DNA of 42,268 bases from a virus. Below are positions 26,568 through 35,604 of this stretch, in pieces. How positions within the stretch are numbered: position 1 is the stretch's first letter; each line of letters opens with the position of its first letter. Below the pieces are notes generated by a model. It searched no databases. It was not told the DNA's origin and was given only the letters and a program-made list of their open reading frames with translations. The stretch is from IMG/VR virus record IMGVR_UViG_3300043772_001450, positions 1 to 42,268 of that record; one strand, given 5' to 3'. The position numbers were made by a program, and so were the translations under genes.

Positions 26568-27560
26568 TCAGGAAGCAACCTTGACGTTCTTGACAACTAC
26601 GAAAGAGTCAAGATTCTCAACTGCCACACCAACACGAATGTAGAGTGTGTATTCGATTGTATCCTTCTTTGGCTTGAATTCACGGTAAACTGTAATGTCA
26701 CGCTTGATGCCGACAATGAAGTTTTGTGGGAATGTCAAGTGGACCTCACCATGTTGCCCTGTGGCTCCAGAGTAAGTTCCGGTACGAGTCTCATCGATGA
26801 GGGGAACCTCAACGACAGGAATACCGAAAGCGAATGGAATTACTCCACCTGGATTGCCCTCAGGAGCGGCTGGATTTCCACGAAGAATGCTTGAAGCGAT
26901 ATCTTCTGGAGTAGATCCAACTGTTGTGAGGTTGTACAAGTAGTCTTGAACCAGATTGCTTCCGGTGAAGAAGCGCAACTGGTTACGACGTTGCTTGTAC
27001 TTGCGAGGCATAGCCTTGAGTGCGCTATTGAATGTTGCCTTGCTGATGGCTGCACCGCCTGCATCAACAACCTGTCCACCATTAAGGGCTAACTTACGGA
27101 AGCCATTAAATGCCTTGTAAAGATTGTCTGATGTGAGTGCTGTGTCACCATTGATAGCGAGATCTTCAATATCGTTACCAGCCTGTGTTGCCATAAGGCG
27201 AGCAATGTGATCTTCAAGATCGGCACCTTCAATATTATCCTCAAGTGATTCGCTTGAGAGTTCCCAGTCCAAACGTAGTTTCTTTGTTGTCAATGAAACC
27301 TTGGTGAATGTTGCACCACGATCTGTTTGACCTGCGTTTGTACCTTCTGAAGCGAGAACCATTAGTTTCTCGCCTACTCCAACCTTGTCAATTTCTGTTG
27401 TATCGGAACGCATACGAATTGTGCGTGCGACTCTTGTCAAGATTGTTGCATCGAACATGTAGTCAATGAAGCGATTGGATTGTTCTGGCTTTAAAAGGCC
27501 ACCACCGCCTGCACCAACTTCAGTCGTGTCGATTACTTTTTGTAAAAGTTCGTTACTCAT
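26568..27560 (-). CDS. Major capsid protein (HK97 fold)
   Basis: The 330-residue product follows the protease-scaffold gene, as in HK97-fold phages. It has the expected elements: an N-terminal region with PEQSNRFIDYMFDATILTRV, an E-loop-like segment (LVSL-type strand in ATFTKVSLTTKKLRLDWELS), a spine helix (DLEDHIARLMATQAGNDIED), and an A-domain with GIPVVEVPLID and FIVGIKRDITVYREF. There is no long N-terminal delta domain, so the fused scaffold in the upstream gene probably serves that role. Codon choice is G+C-richer than most of the window. It has the strong shared ribosome leader and a downstream terminator. Confidence 0.93.
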   Translation of the reverse strand: MSNELLQKVIDTTEVGAGGGGLLKPEQSNRFIDYMFDATILTRVARTIRMRSDTTEIDKVGVGEKLMVLASEGTNAGQTDRGATFTKVSLTTKKLRLDWELSSESLEDNIEGADLEDHIARLMATQAGNDIEDLAINGDTALTSDNLYKAFNGFRKLALNGGQVVDAGGAAISKATFNSALKAMPRKYKQRRNQLRFFTGSNLVQDYLYNLTTVGSTPEDIASSILRGNPAAPEGNPGGVIPFAFGIPVVEVPLIDETRTGTYSGATGQHGEVHLTFPQNFIVGIKRDITVYREFKPKKDTIEYTLYIRVGVAVENLDSFVVVKNVKVAS

Positions 27561-27570
27561 ATCTGCTTTT

Positions 27571-27584
27571 CACCTACCTTTCAG
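27571..27584 (-). promoter_or_regulatory. High-expression ribosome leader of the capsid gene
   Basis: The minus strand reads CTGAAAGGTAGGTG, ending exactly 10 nt before the ATG at 27560. It is identical in sequence and spacing to the element before the tail tube gene. A TATAAA lies at the very end of the protease gene just upstream and could be a -10, but no -35 is seen. Confidence 0.75.
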
Positions 27585-27593
27585 TTTTTGTAT

Positions 27594-28928
27594 TTATAGG
27601 TCACGGACACCGAGGAATGAGCCAGACCAGATACCTTTTCTTATTGTTGTTTCTTCCTTTGATCCATCCAGATCTTGGGACTTCTTAACAGCAGTTTCAT
27701 TTTCAACCAGATCCACGCGCTTTTCGATTGTGTCGATGGCACTTTTGATATCCTGAACTGCTTTGCTGAGTGAATCGTGCTTCTCAGCCAATTCTGTAAT
27801 TTGAGCGTCGATAGTCTTGGTGATTTCTTCAACAGTCACCTTAGTCTCTTCTGCGCTCTTGCTGATGTTTTCTCCGAAGAATGTCTTGAGGTCTTCCAAC
27901 ATTTTAACAAAGTCGGGTTCTTCAACCTCAACATCGGAGTTTGCAGCCTTTTCTAAGTCTTCTTCTACCTCTTCCTCTTCTGGAGAGGTTTCTTCTGCTA
28001 CAGCCTCAACAGCCTCTGTTGCTTCCTCTGCAACTACGGCTCCCTTTTCTACAACTTCTTCAGTTGTTTCTTCAATCTCTGTAACTTCTTCACTTTTTTC
28101 AATTTCCATATTCTCTACTGCACCTCCTTCAATATTGGTTTCATTATCTGCCTGCTTTGCTATTGTTGGCTCAGGCATTTCTTCTGGAGTTGATCCAGAA
28201 AGACTATGCTTTTTAATATGTCGATCTATTGCTTTACCAATTTCTTGATTCTTAGCAACGTCGTTAGACTCTACCCAGCCAATATTTGTCATGTCTGAAT
28301 CACAGACAAGGCAGGCGGAGGAGTCTGAATCTTTTGCTACTGCTATTTGATCTGTCTCGCACCAGAAAATATTATCCATTTTAATTTCTGTAGCAATTCC
28401 TGTAGCAACTAGTTGGTCATCTACTTTTTGTATAGAAAATACATTAGCGAGTTGATTTGCTGGACTATCTACAAGCGAAAGTTCTACAAGGTCATACTCT
28501 TTAATGACACGAACCATGTCATCACCTTTTTGAACTTGATCTACCTTTGTAATATTTCCGCCGATAGAAAATCCAGATAGGGTGCCGTCAAGAACCTTTT
28601 CCCAGGTATCTTGGGCACCCTTGGAGACATATGTATCTACAAACACTCCACGATATGATTGTCCAGTTGACTTATCGTAAAATTGCTCTTCTCTAAAGTT
28701 TGTGACTTTGCCAACAGCAATTGGCTGATGCATTTCGCGGAGGTTGCCCCGAAATGTCTCAAATGCCTTAATAGAAGCATCTGCATCAACAATATCATTG
28801 TGTCGATCTACATTGTCTAATGTAGCAAATCCAGAAACAATTCTGCGCTCTTCATCTACTTTGAAGAACGGTACGGACAGACTTATACGGTCGCCGTCAC
28901 TATGCCAATAAGATTTAGTTATTTCCAT
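27594..28928 (-). CDS. Prohead protease fused to a scaffolding domain
   Basis: Residues about 10-165 form an HK97-type prohead protease: VSGFATLDNVDRHNDIVD, a conserved His in LREMHQP (H67), LSGFSIGG, and ELSLVDSPAN with the likely catalytic Ser S151. Residues 184-240 carry a Cys cluster (C190, C206, C209, with His nearby) that may bind zinc. Residues 255-335 are very acidic (repeated EE and EV) and 340-415 form a coiled coil (EEITKTIDAQITELAEKHDS), together a scaffold. The protein would direct capsid assembly and then cut itself and the capsid proteins. An extended -10 (TGATAGAAT) sits 9 nt before the ATG with no ribosome site, so the message is nearly leaderless. Confidence 0.88.
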   Translation of the reverse strand: MEITKSYWHSDGDRISLSVPFFKVDEERRIVSGFATLDNVDRHNDIVDADASIKAFETFRGNLREMHQPIAVGKVTNFREEQFYDKSTGQSYRGVFVDTYVSKGAQDTWEKVLDGTLSGFSIGGNITKVDQVQKGDDMVRVIKEYDLVELSLVDSPANQLANVFSIQKVDDQLVATGIATEIKMDNIFWCETDQIAVAKDSDSSACLVCDSDMTNIGWVESNDVAKNQEIGKAIDRHIKKHSLSGSTPEEMPEPTIAKQADNETNIEGGAVENMEIEKSEEVTEIEETTEEVVEKGAVVAEEATEAVEAVAEETSPEEEEVEEDLEKAANSDVEVEEPDFVKMLEDLKTFFGENISKSAEETKVTVEEITKTIDAQITELAEKHDSLSKAVQDIKSAIDTIEKRVDLVENETAVKKSQDLDGSKEETTIRKGIWSGSFLGVRDL

Positions 28929-28937
28929 CTCAAATAA

Positions 28938-28946
28938 ATTCTATCA
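28938..28946 (-). promoter_or_regulatory. Extended -10 promoter of the protease-scaffold gene
   Basis: The minus strand reads TGATAGAAT, ending 9 nt before the ATG at 28928. TTGTAT lies 16 nt further upstream as a weak -35. The 51-nt gap after the portal gene has no Shine-Dalgarno sequence, so initiation probably uses a very short or absent leader. Confidence 0.55.
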
Positions 28947-28979
28947 ACTAGACAGATTAATACAAAATTTTATGCACAA

Positions 28980-30563
28980 TTATTGCACAGATCTGCCTTC
29001 GCCCTGTGGATTTCTTGCCTCTCCATCAATATCGGGCTGATTTTGTTGACGCTCCTGATCTCTTCTTCTATTCCCAGTAGCCTGGGTAGTTTGTTCTGCT
29101 GCTGCGCGAGCATTAAGAACTATTGGAGTATCCCCACCATCAAGGGCTGGGAGTCCCTTCTTTGCTCTTACTTCGTTTGGAACAATAACTTGCATTCTCA
29201 AATATCTTTCATCAATCTTAGATTGAGTATCCTCATCAGTAAGACTAAGTTCATTGAATTTAAGGGAAAACATGTCTGTAAACTCACGAACAATTTTATT
29301 AATCTTCTTCTCAAAGTATTCCTGGGTGGGTTTTGTTACCTGTTCACGGAAGTTCTTATCTGCATCTCTTGCAGCCGCCAGAGACACGCCAGAACCCATG
29401 CTCACCTTAGTCACAGGAACTCTGTGCGCCATAAGTATTTCATCACGGTTCTCAAGGCGGTAGTTTCTGAATGAAGAATCTTGTACACCAGCCTCAACTG
29501 GCTCCATTTTGAATTCTACCTTAGTGTTTCCATCATCTGCTGGCAATGGAATATAAAGTGATCTGTGATTCTTACCTTTAAGTCCAGTTTGGAAGAACTC
29601 TAGAAGTTTTCTTTGTGAATCATCGCTAAGTCTTGCACCCTTAACTACAATAATGTAGCGTGGGACCGCCTTATTCTCAAAATAGTCAAGGTTGAACTTA
29701 GACGCAAATTCGTCGCCTGCTAGTGCTTGCAGGGCAGGAATAATATCCGGCACTCCATAGTAATTATTTGTAGGAGTATACTTCTTAAAATGAAGTACCT
29801 CGTTGGGGCGAGGATCGTTTCCTAATGGATCTGGGGTAGATGTATCTCCATAATTACGGAAAAAGACAATTTTATTATTTACAATCTGGATAAATCCATC
29901 ACGATTTCTTCTTACCCTCATATTTGCTGAAGGAATATGTCCAAGGTAGCCTACAGTTCCATCTACCTTACGACCCACTTCCATATAGCCATTTCCTGTA
30001 GCATCATAATCAGTAAGAATTTTTTTCATTGTTTCTGTAAAAGACTCATCTTCATTTAAATTATCTATATCTTTCTTTAGACGAGTTTTAGCGCGAGTTA
30101 TTTTTCTTCTAAGAAAATTTAATTTATCTTGATCTGTATCATCTATTTCTTCAATCTTGTCTTTAGTCTCATCAGTTTCAATTAAGTCGTATCCAAGCCC
30201 TACAATATTAGAAACTTTGGCATCGACTGCGGCATGGTGGGGAGATGAAACTTCATAAACTTTAGCGAGATAGTCCATGTTGTATGGAGGCTCTACAGCC
30301 TCAAACATAACGTATCCAGTAACGTCTGGATCTTCAATCTTCTTAGATCTTACTCCAGTAACGCCCTGATGATATTTTTGTATTGTTCTCGTTGTCTTTC
30401 TCTTAAAATTAGGAGAAAGTCCTCTATATGCCTTAAGTTCTTCAGCAGGAAGCAAGAATGGGTCCATGCCTTCGCTTTTTGACGAGGAAAATTTAAAAAA
30501 GTCAGAGGAAGAAGTTATGTTGATTTCTTGTGGATCATCGTCTTCTACATATGATGCTGGCAT
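28980..30563 (-). CDS. Portal protein
   Basis: The 527-residue protein has the PBSX/HK97-type portal pattern: AVDAKVSNIVGLGYDLI near residue 113, TDYDATGNGYMEVGRKVDG near 188, and EVLHFKKYTPTNNYYGVPDI with PALQALAGDEFASKFNLDYF (about 255-300). The regulatory strand follows (KAVPRYIIVVKGARLSDDSQRK), then HRVPVTKVSMGSGVSLAAARDADKNFREQ near 405. Portals form the 12-fold ring through which DNA is packaged and released. The N-terminal 50 residues are acidic and probably flexible. Its ATG shares a base with the upstream stop (TAATG). No terminase gene is next to it in this window. Confidence 0.93.
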   Translation of the reverse strand: MPASYVEDDDPQEINITSSSDFFKFSSSKSEGMDPFLLPAEELKAYRGLSPNFKRKTTRTIQKYHQGVTGVRSKKIEDPDVTGYVMFEAVEPPYNMDYLAKVYEVSSPHHAAVDAKVSNIVGLGYDLIETDETKDKIEEIDDTDQDKLNFLRRKITRAKTRLKKDIDNLNEDESFTETMKKILTDYDATGNGYMEVGRKVDGTVGYLGHIPSANMRVRRNRDGFIQIVNNKIVFFRNYGDTSTPDPLGNDPRPNEVLHFKKYTPTNNYYGVPDIIPALQALAGDEFASKFNLDYFENKAVPRYIIVVKGARLSDDSQRKLLEFFQTGLKGKNHRSLYIPLPADDGNTKVEFKMEPVEAGVQDSSFRNYRLENRDEILMAHRVPVTKVSMGSGVSLAAARDADKNFREQVTKPTQEYFEKKINKIVREFTDMFSLKFNELSLTDEDTQSKIDERYLRMQVIVPNEVRAKKGLPALDGGDTPIVLNARAAAEQTTQATGNRRRDQERQQNQPDIDGEARNPQGEGRSVQ

Positions 30564-30892
30564 TACCTAAGTCCCTTTTTATAGTTCATAAGTTCATCTC
30601 TAGCGGCACCATAATCTAGTTCATCAGGGATTAATCCCCACTCAAGGCGCTGCTTTTGATATTCATATTCTTCATCTGTCACTCTGCGGTGTCCAGAAAG
30701 GAATACAGCCTTACCCTCTTCAATACCAAAGGATCTAACAGTTTCGGTGATTATCTTAATCTTACTCATGTCACCGCGTTTTCCAGGTATATTTAGAAAA
30801 TTCTTTTCATCATCAGCGACTATACTTCCATCTGGCATTTCCCATAGGTATAGTCCGTAGTCAGTTTCTTCAACTATCTTTACTTTTGGCAT
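30563..30892 (-). CDS. Small protein before the portal (109 aa), unknown
   Basis: A GTG at 30898 is possible, but a -10 (TGGTACTAT) ends exactly 6 nt before the ATG at 30892, so the ATG with a leaderless message is preferred. The product starts MPKVKIVEETDYGLYLWEMP and repeats a similar strand later (MSKIKIITETVRSFG). The same PKVKIVxE motif closes the 1098-residue protein encoded just upstream. The C-terminal half is helical and charged (DEEYEYQKQRLEWGLIPDEL). The function is unknown; its coupling to the portal gene (TAATG) suggests a head or packaging role. Confidence 0.65.
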   Translation of the reverse strand: MPKVKIVEETDYGLYLWEMPDGSIVADDEKNFLNIPGKRGDMSKIKIITETVRSFGIEEGKAVFLSGHRRVTDEEYEYQKQRLEWGLIPDELDYGAARDELMNYKKGLR

Positions 30893-30898
30893 ACACAC

Positions 30899-30907
30899 AT
30901 AGTACCA
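30899..30907 (-). promoter_or_regulatory. Extended -10 promoter with leaderless spacing
   Basis: The minus strand reads TGGTACTAT, then GTGTGT, then the ATG at 30892. A start site 6-7 nt after the hexamer would fall on the ATG itself. It would drive the small gene and the portal. Confidence 0.55.
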
Positions 30908-30953
30908 TTTTTCCTTCTAAATATGAAAATATGGCACATATCGGTTCATTTTT

Positions 30954-33900
30954 TTATATTTCAGAAACTATTTTGACCTTTGGCAAGTTTTTCATTTCAT
31001 AGTACTCTCCAAAGGAGTCTCTTATGTACTCTTGGGTGGCAGATGAATCATTTATTGATGCCGTTCCACCATTTATACTCTTAACGTTTTTCCCAATTAA
31101 ATCTAAATATTTATCTTCTACAAAAGTTGTCATATCTGCTGGGGCGACCGAATAGATATTTAATTTACCTATAGTTCCATCGAACTTTTCTTCTACATTT
31201 TTATTAGATCCTATGTGTATGTCTGAAGAAAGAGAAGAAGAAAATACAGCAATTGCGTGATAGATTTCTCTAGAAAATATATCAATGTCGGATAAATTAG
31301 ATACTAATTGTCCATCAATATATAGATCGTAGGTTCCATTTTTAATTAATCCTGAATCATCATATTTAAGATTGATATCGCTACTACCCGCAAGGTCGAA
31401 TATTGTATACGTTTCTCCATTATTAGGTGCTAGGTTGATCTTGAAAACAATTTCTATTGCTTCATATGTATTTGATTGATTGGAGACTACCTTGCATCCA
31501 GATGAAATTAATTTATCAAATCTTAATCCTAAATTATCATCATGAGAAAGCACATTGGATGATATAACATTCATGATATATGGCATATTTTCTGATGAAT
31601 TGCTGTCCAAACTAAACCTTGATAGTGATGAAACCAGGCTCTCTGAATTGTATGAAGATATATAGAGGTTGTTTACCGACTTTCTATCTGTAGTAGAATT
31701 TTCGCTAATAAGCGTAACTTCTATGCTTATTGGCTCTGGATCAGAATAATTAAACCCTGGTATGTATGTTATATCTTTTACGCTTACGTTGTTTATCTTT
31801 ATATTGTTTTGAGCAGATGTATTAAAGGTAACGATACTGTTATTTGCTGGGATAAGTGCGGCGGTAGAATAATTAAATGTAGATTTCTGAGATATATTTA
31901 ATGAATTATTTAACCTTAGAGTGTATCTACCAGTTTCAATCCAATTAATGTCAGCAAAGTCTGTTAGTCCATCTATTGTAAAATTTCTAATATAATCTGG
32001 ATATGCATCTGATGATTCTGGAATGTTACCAATAGATAGTGTTGCATTAGAAGTAATTACAGGTATATCTATTGATAAAAATTCTTCCTCCCCGATTTTT
32101 GCAGATAAAATTTGATTTTCTAGATTTAATGCAATATTAATAAGTCCATTTGATAACGTTTCTGTTTCAAGTAGTTCGGTGGGTGTCTGTGACACATCTT
32201 CTATAAGCATCACTTTTAATTTATTAGATCTTTTTTGTAAGGCAATGCCGTAGCAGTTCAGCACCCCGCCTATTAATAGTGCGGTTCCATCTCCACTATT
32301 ATCGTCAAAGGTCGTCTGGAATCTTATAGTAGACGATATAGGATTAAAGTACCCACCTATCTGAGATAGTGGTAGAAATGCAGAATCAGAAAACTTTATT
32401 CCATTCTTATTTAGTGTTGCCTCTCCGCCATCATTTCCAATAACTACAGACTCTGTAGATAGGGCAGACATTAATAATGATGTTTGATCATAAGCAAGAT
32501 TATCTAGAGTAGCATTTAAAATATTTTCAGAAGAAAGAATGTTTATTTCTGATTCAGAAAGACTACTTGAATAATTAATATCAAATCTATCCGCCCCATA
32601 CTCTATAGCAAGTTCGTCTGGGTTGTCTGATATTCCATAAAAATATCTATCTAATCTTTTCTCATCTCCAATATCGTATGAATAAAATCCTATGTCTGAA
32701 ATAAAAATTGGATCTGAATCATTTAGATTTTCTGACCATGTTGATAAAGAATTTGATTTTTCTAGCAGAAGCGCATCGCATAGGAATTTTTGCCCGTTTG
32801 TTCCAGAAGATGGCTGAATAATTTTAACTCTAACTACTGAAGTATATATGTCTGGAGTAAATTCTAAACTAACTCTTTGCCAATTATTATTGCTTAAAAC
32901 AATATTTTGAGTAGTTGATTTTAACAAATTTTCAGACTCGTATGAATCATATTCCTCACACACAAGCCTCAGAGTGGAGGACTCGTTAGATGAAGGTATT
33001 TTTACATACGCTGAAAGATAGTATGACTCATAAGGAACTACTGGGTAAAAGTCTACTGATTGAACTCCTGAATTAGATGTTGCTTGCTTAGTAATTTGTA
33101 AACACTTAGATCCAGAAAAGTAATCAGAGGTAATGTATTCAATAGAAGAATTCGTGGCCTGCCAACCAAATTCTGAGTCCTCGAAAGAGGAGTTGGTAAG
33201 AAGATTGACTGATCTAGATGCTGGCCCAACTACTATTGTTGGGGTAATTTCTTCGATAACCCTATCAAATTGAAAATTAGATCCAAGGTCCAGGAACGTC
33301 GATAAATTTTCATCTACATATAAAAATATGGTTTTTTGAGAATAAACAACATTAACGTAATGCTGCATGTCCCAATTATTTATCTGAACAAAACTTCTGC
33401 TACCAAGATAGTCTATGTATAGTTTGTCGTTCTCTATGTAGCAACTTATGAATGCGCCTATTTTTAATAACTGATGCCTATATGACGGAGGCTTTTCTAA
33501 AGTAAACCAGAAATCTATTGAAGCACTTTTGCTCTCTGATCCATTAATAAATAATTTATATGGATTAGATATTTCTAATACCGCGTCCCCGCTAAGTCTT
33601 ACTGACTCTGAACCATTAAAGATAATTGGCTTACTTTTTTGATAATTAATATATCTTAAGGTTGCATCATTTTGATATTGTTGATCATACATTGCATATA
33701 GCGGTCCTTCAAAAAACTGAATTCCGTCGCATAATATTAGGTCTGATGCCAAGCCTGTATCTGTAACTATCCCCCATGACGCAAAGTAGTTCGTTGATGT
33801 TCCAGTAGGCAGGGTTTCAGTATGATATATTGTAGTCCATTCTGTACTTGATATATCATACACCTGACCTAGCGTTACTGACTGGGATAGGGTAGATCCA

Positions 33901-34250
33901 CTTTGAGTAGTAAAATATTCTATTCTTATTCGTGCTTTTCTAGAACCAGAAGTATTTTTAACCCGCGCAACCATAGTATATGTCCTACCATATGATAGGG
34001 GTATTCTAGACCCACTAGCAATTCTAAATCCTGCCTCAGAAGTAGAGGATGGATCTATTTGCAAACTTGCGGAGCCTATCCATGAATCAGAGGTTACCCT
34101 AGATATAGATGTATTGTCTAAAGCAGTCCATCCAGAAGTAGATGACTCTATAGAATATTGATTGGCGGTAAGTAAATTTTTTCTAGATACGCTTGGACCT
34201 CCCCAATAGCCTAAGGGAAGGTCTGACAACACTATATCTGAATATGCCAT
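30954..34250 (-). CDS. Large tail or surface protein with CBM-like and LamG-like domains (1098 aa)
   Basis: The protein opens MAYSDIVLSDLPLGYWG, the usual lead-in to concanavalin/LamG-type phage proteins. Residues about 25-185 resemble a family-4/9 carbohydrate-binding module (jelly roll, with RTYTMVARVKNTSGSRKARIR). A LamG-like domain lies at about 210-335, and a second CBM-like module at about 348-505 (NLLTNSSFEDSEFGWQATN). Further LamG-like stretches occur toward the end. It ends NLPKVKIVSEI, a motif also found at the start of the next protein. It likely binds glycans on the host or decorates the virion. Its start has no clear ribosome site; an extended -10 lies at the end of the upstream oxygenase gene. 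Confidence 0.7.
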   Translation of the reverse strand: MAYSDIVLSDLPLGYWGGPSVSRKNLLTANQYSIESSTSGWTALDNTSISRVTSDSWIGSASLQIDPSSTSEAGFRIASGSRIPLSYGRTYTMVARVKNTSGSRKARIRIEYFTTQSGSTLSQSVTLGQVYDISSTEWTTIYHTETLPTGTSTNYFASWGIVTDTGLASDLILCDGIQFFEGPLYAMYDQQYQNDATLRYINYQKSKPIIFNGSESVRLSGDAVLEISNPYKLFINGSESKSASIDFWFTLEKPPSYRHQLLKIGAFISCYIENDKLYIDYLGSRSFVQINNWDMQHYVNVVYSQKTIFLYVDENLSTFLDLGSNFQFDRVIEEITPTIVVGPASRSVNLLTNSSFEDSEFGWQATNSSIEYITSDYFSGSKCLQITKQATSNSGVQSVDFYPVVPYESYYLSAYVKIPSSNESSTLRLVCEEYDSYESENLLKSTTQNIVLSNNNWQRVSLEFTPDIYTSVVRVKIIQPSSGTNGQKFLCDALLLEKSNSLSTWSENLNDSDPIFISDIGFYSYDIGDEKRLDRYFYGISDNPDELAIEYGADRFDINYSSSLSESEINILSSENILNATLDNLAYDQTSLLMSALSTESVVIGNDGGEATLNKNGIKFSDSAFLPLSQIGGYFNPISSTIRFQTTFDDNSGDGTALLIGGVLNCYGIALQKRSNKLKVMLIEDVSQTPTELLETETLSNGLINIALNLENQILSAKIGEEEFLSIDIPVITSNATLSIGNIPESSDAYPDYIRNFTIDGLTDFADINWIETGRYTLRLNNSLNISQKSTFNYSTAALIPANNSIVTFNTSAQNNIKINNVSVKDITYIPGFNYSDPEPISIEVTLISENSTTDRKSVNNLYISSYNSESLVSSLSRFSLDSNSSENMPYIMNVISSNVLSHDDNLGLRFDKLISSGCKVVSNQSNTYEAIEIVFKINLAPNNGETYTIFDLAGSSDINLKYDDSGLIKNGTYDLYIDGQLVSNLSDIDIFSREIYHAIAVFSSSLSSDIHIGSNKNVEEKFDGTIGKLNIYSVAPADMTTFVEDKYLDLIGKNVKSINGGTASINDSSATQEYIRDSFGEYYEMKNLPKVKIVSEI

Positions 34251-34307
34251 ATTATCAACTACTTAAATTTACATTCACCATAACCTATTTATAGGAATTG
34301 GCACATT

Positions 34308-34883
34308 TTAATTATACCAGAATACGGGGCAAATGTATCTCTCCCCGCCGTAGGCAGGCTTTGGATCATGAATGTATTCACCTATGGATGGAAAAACAAT
34401 CATGCTTCCAGCCTCAGGCTTTATTGAAAATTCTTGATTAGGAAATTCTAGTTCTCCTCCAGAGTAATTATCATTTAAATATAAAACTCCAGATATATGC
34501 GCTCCAGTTTTTTCATCAGTATGAGGACCCATAAACTTTCCCTCGTCATATTTAGATATTGAAATTGGAGACTGTTTACCTAAATTAATATTTTTATTTC
34601 TAGCATAGAAAACACCAGCCAATCTAATTGCGGACAAAATAGATCCGTATATGAACTTAGACTCATCGGAAGAATTTGGGTAGTGTTCAAAATTTATTCT
34701 TTTTGTTCTTCCAAATGTGTAGTCTCCGTCTGAGGATTGCCATGGAACCCAGTCACTAATAAGATCTGAATTTGAATTATTTTGTTCTATTAATTTAACT
34801 ATGTATTCAGGTCTTTGCAGTATGCCCTTGTAGTAATAAATACTGTCATTATATATTTCTGGCTTATTTATTAGACTACGCAT
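34308..34883 (-). CDS. 2-oxoglutarate/Fe(II) oxygenase, prolyl-hydroxylase type (Arg form, 191 aa)
   Basis: The C-terminal half is a double-stranded beta-helix dioxygenase. The iron ligands are HTD (H121, D123) and the distal H172 in YIHDPKPA; R182 in GGERY lies 10 residues later as the 2-oxoglutarate anchor. Between them is the family strand LYLNDNYSGGELEFPNQEFSIKPEAGSMIVFPS. Enzymes of this type hydroxylate protein side chains, often proline, using O2 and 2-oxoglutarate. It is the last and shortest of five related enzymes in this operon, overlapping the previous gene by 8 nt with AAGGG as ribosome site. All key residues are present, so it should be active. Confidence 0.88.
   Translation of the reverse strand: MRSLINKPEIYNDSIYYYKGILQRPEYIVKLIEQNNSNSDLISDWVPWQSSDGDYTFGRTKRINFEHYPNSSDESKFIYGSILSAIRLAGVFYARNKNINLGKQSPISISKYDEGKFMGPHTDEKTGAHISGVLYLNDNYSGGELEFPNQEFSIKPEAGSMIVFPSIGEYIHDPKPAYGGERYICPVFWYN
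34311..34319 (-). promoter_or_regulatory. Extended -10 promoter before the 1098-residue protein gene
   Basis: The minus strand reads TGGTATAAT, overlapping the last codons and stop of the 191-residue oxygenase. It would give a leader of about 54 nt that contains an inverted repeat (CCTAT / ATAGG with a 2-nt gap, 34284-34295). Being partly inside coding sequence (Trp-Tyr-Asn), it could be coincidental. Confidence 0.4.
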
Positions 34884-35604
34884 ACTTATTACCCTTTGAC
34901 CACTCTTCTCTTTGGGCTTCTTGCTCTGCTCGCACCCTAAGCAATTCTTGCTCCCATTCAGACTTCAACTCATCAGAATATTCAGATTCAGCAAAATCCC
35001 AGAATGAAACCATTGTATATCTAGTTCCCTCTGTTATTTCTCTAACTCCATGTATATTCTCTACCCCGCCAGGGAAAGAAATAAATGATAACGACTTAGG
35101 CTTTATTTCAATCTCATGCTCTGGAAAATAAAGTTCTCCCCCACCATAATTTCCATTCAAATATAAAATTCCAACATATTTATTTATTTGAAAAGAATTA
35201 GGCTTGCCCTCAAAGTCGGAGTTGTCTGAATGTGCTGCGGCAAATCCTCCAACATCCCATTTTTGTGCATGTGATGTATTAGCCTTTACAGGTCTACCGA
35301 ATATTAATTCTACTGATTCCTGAAACTTAGATTGTATTTTTGAAAAGAAGTCATCTGGTAATCCAAAGTTCGAAAGTTCTGGATCATTATGCATAAGGCC
35401 CATCCCAGATGATCCATAAAATGCAATTGGTCCCCACATTGATGCCTTATATTCAAAGTATTCGATCATACTCTTTGCAGTATTCTCATCAACAAAATCT
35501 GGTATCTCAATTATTCTGTTTTGAGTAATACCCAACTCACCTAATTTATTTTCATCATCTTTATAGATAACAAAATCTTCTGTGTTTATTGAATCTATTA
35601 TCAT
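34876..35604 (-). CDS. 2-oxoglutarate/Fe(II) oxygenase, prolyl-hydroxylase type (Arg form, 242 aa)
   Basis: Catalytic residues are H125 and D127 (AAHSDNSD), H185 (NIHGV) and R195 (GTRYTMV). The core strand reads VGILYLNGNYGGGELYFPEH. It differs from its neighbours by a C-terminal charged helix (about 205-240, SEWEQELLRVRAEQEAQREE) that may be a docking or oligomerisation tail. The start overlaps the preceding gene's stop (ATGA), so the set is made together. The substrate is unknown; a virion protein is suggested by position in a fibre operon. Confidence 0.88.
   Translation of the reverse strand: MIIDSINTEDFVIYKDDENKLGELGITQNRIIEIPDFVDENTAKSMIEYFEYKASMWGPIAFYGSSGMGLMHNDPELSNFGLPDDFFSKIQSKFQESVELIFGRPVKANTSHAQKWDVGGFAAAHSDNSDFEGKPNSFQINKYVGILYLNGNYGGGELYFPEHEIEIKPKSLSFISFPGGVENIHGVREITEGTRYTMVSFWDFAESEYSDELKSEWEQELLRVRAEQEAQREEWSKGNKYA

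Noticed and set aside
27817-28248. Ser-rich open frame on the plus strand opposite the scaffold domain
   Set aside because: It is a mirror of the Glu-rich scaffold codons and lacks any start signal. The minus-strand gene is well supported.
30870-30908. A 12-codon upstream reading frame (ATG at 30908, AGAAGG ahead of it) overlapping the start of the 109-residue gene
   Set aside because: It overlaps the proposed -10 and the real start in another frame; with a leaderless message it would not be transcribed. There is no sign of a leader-peptide function.
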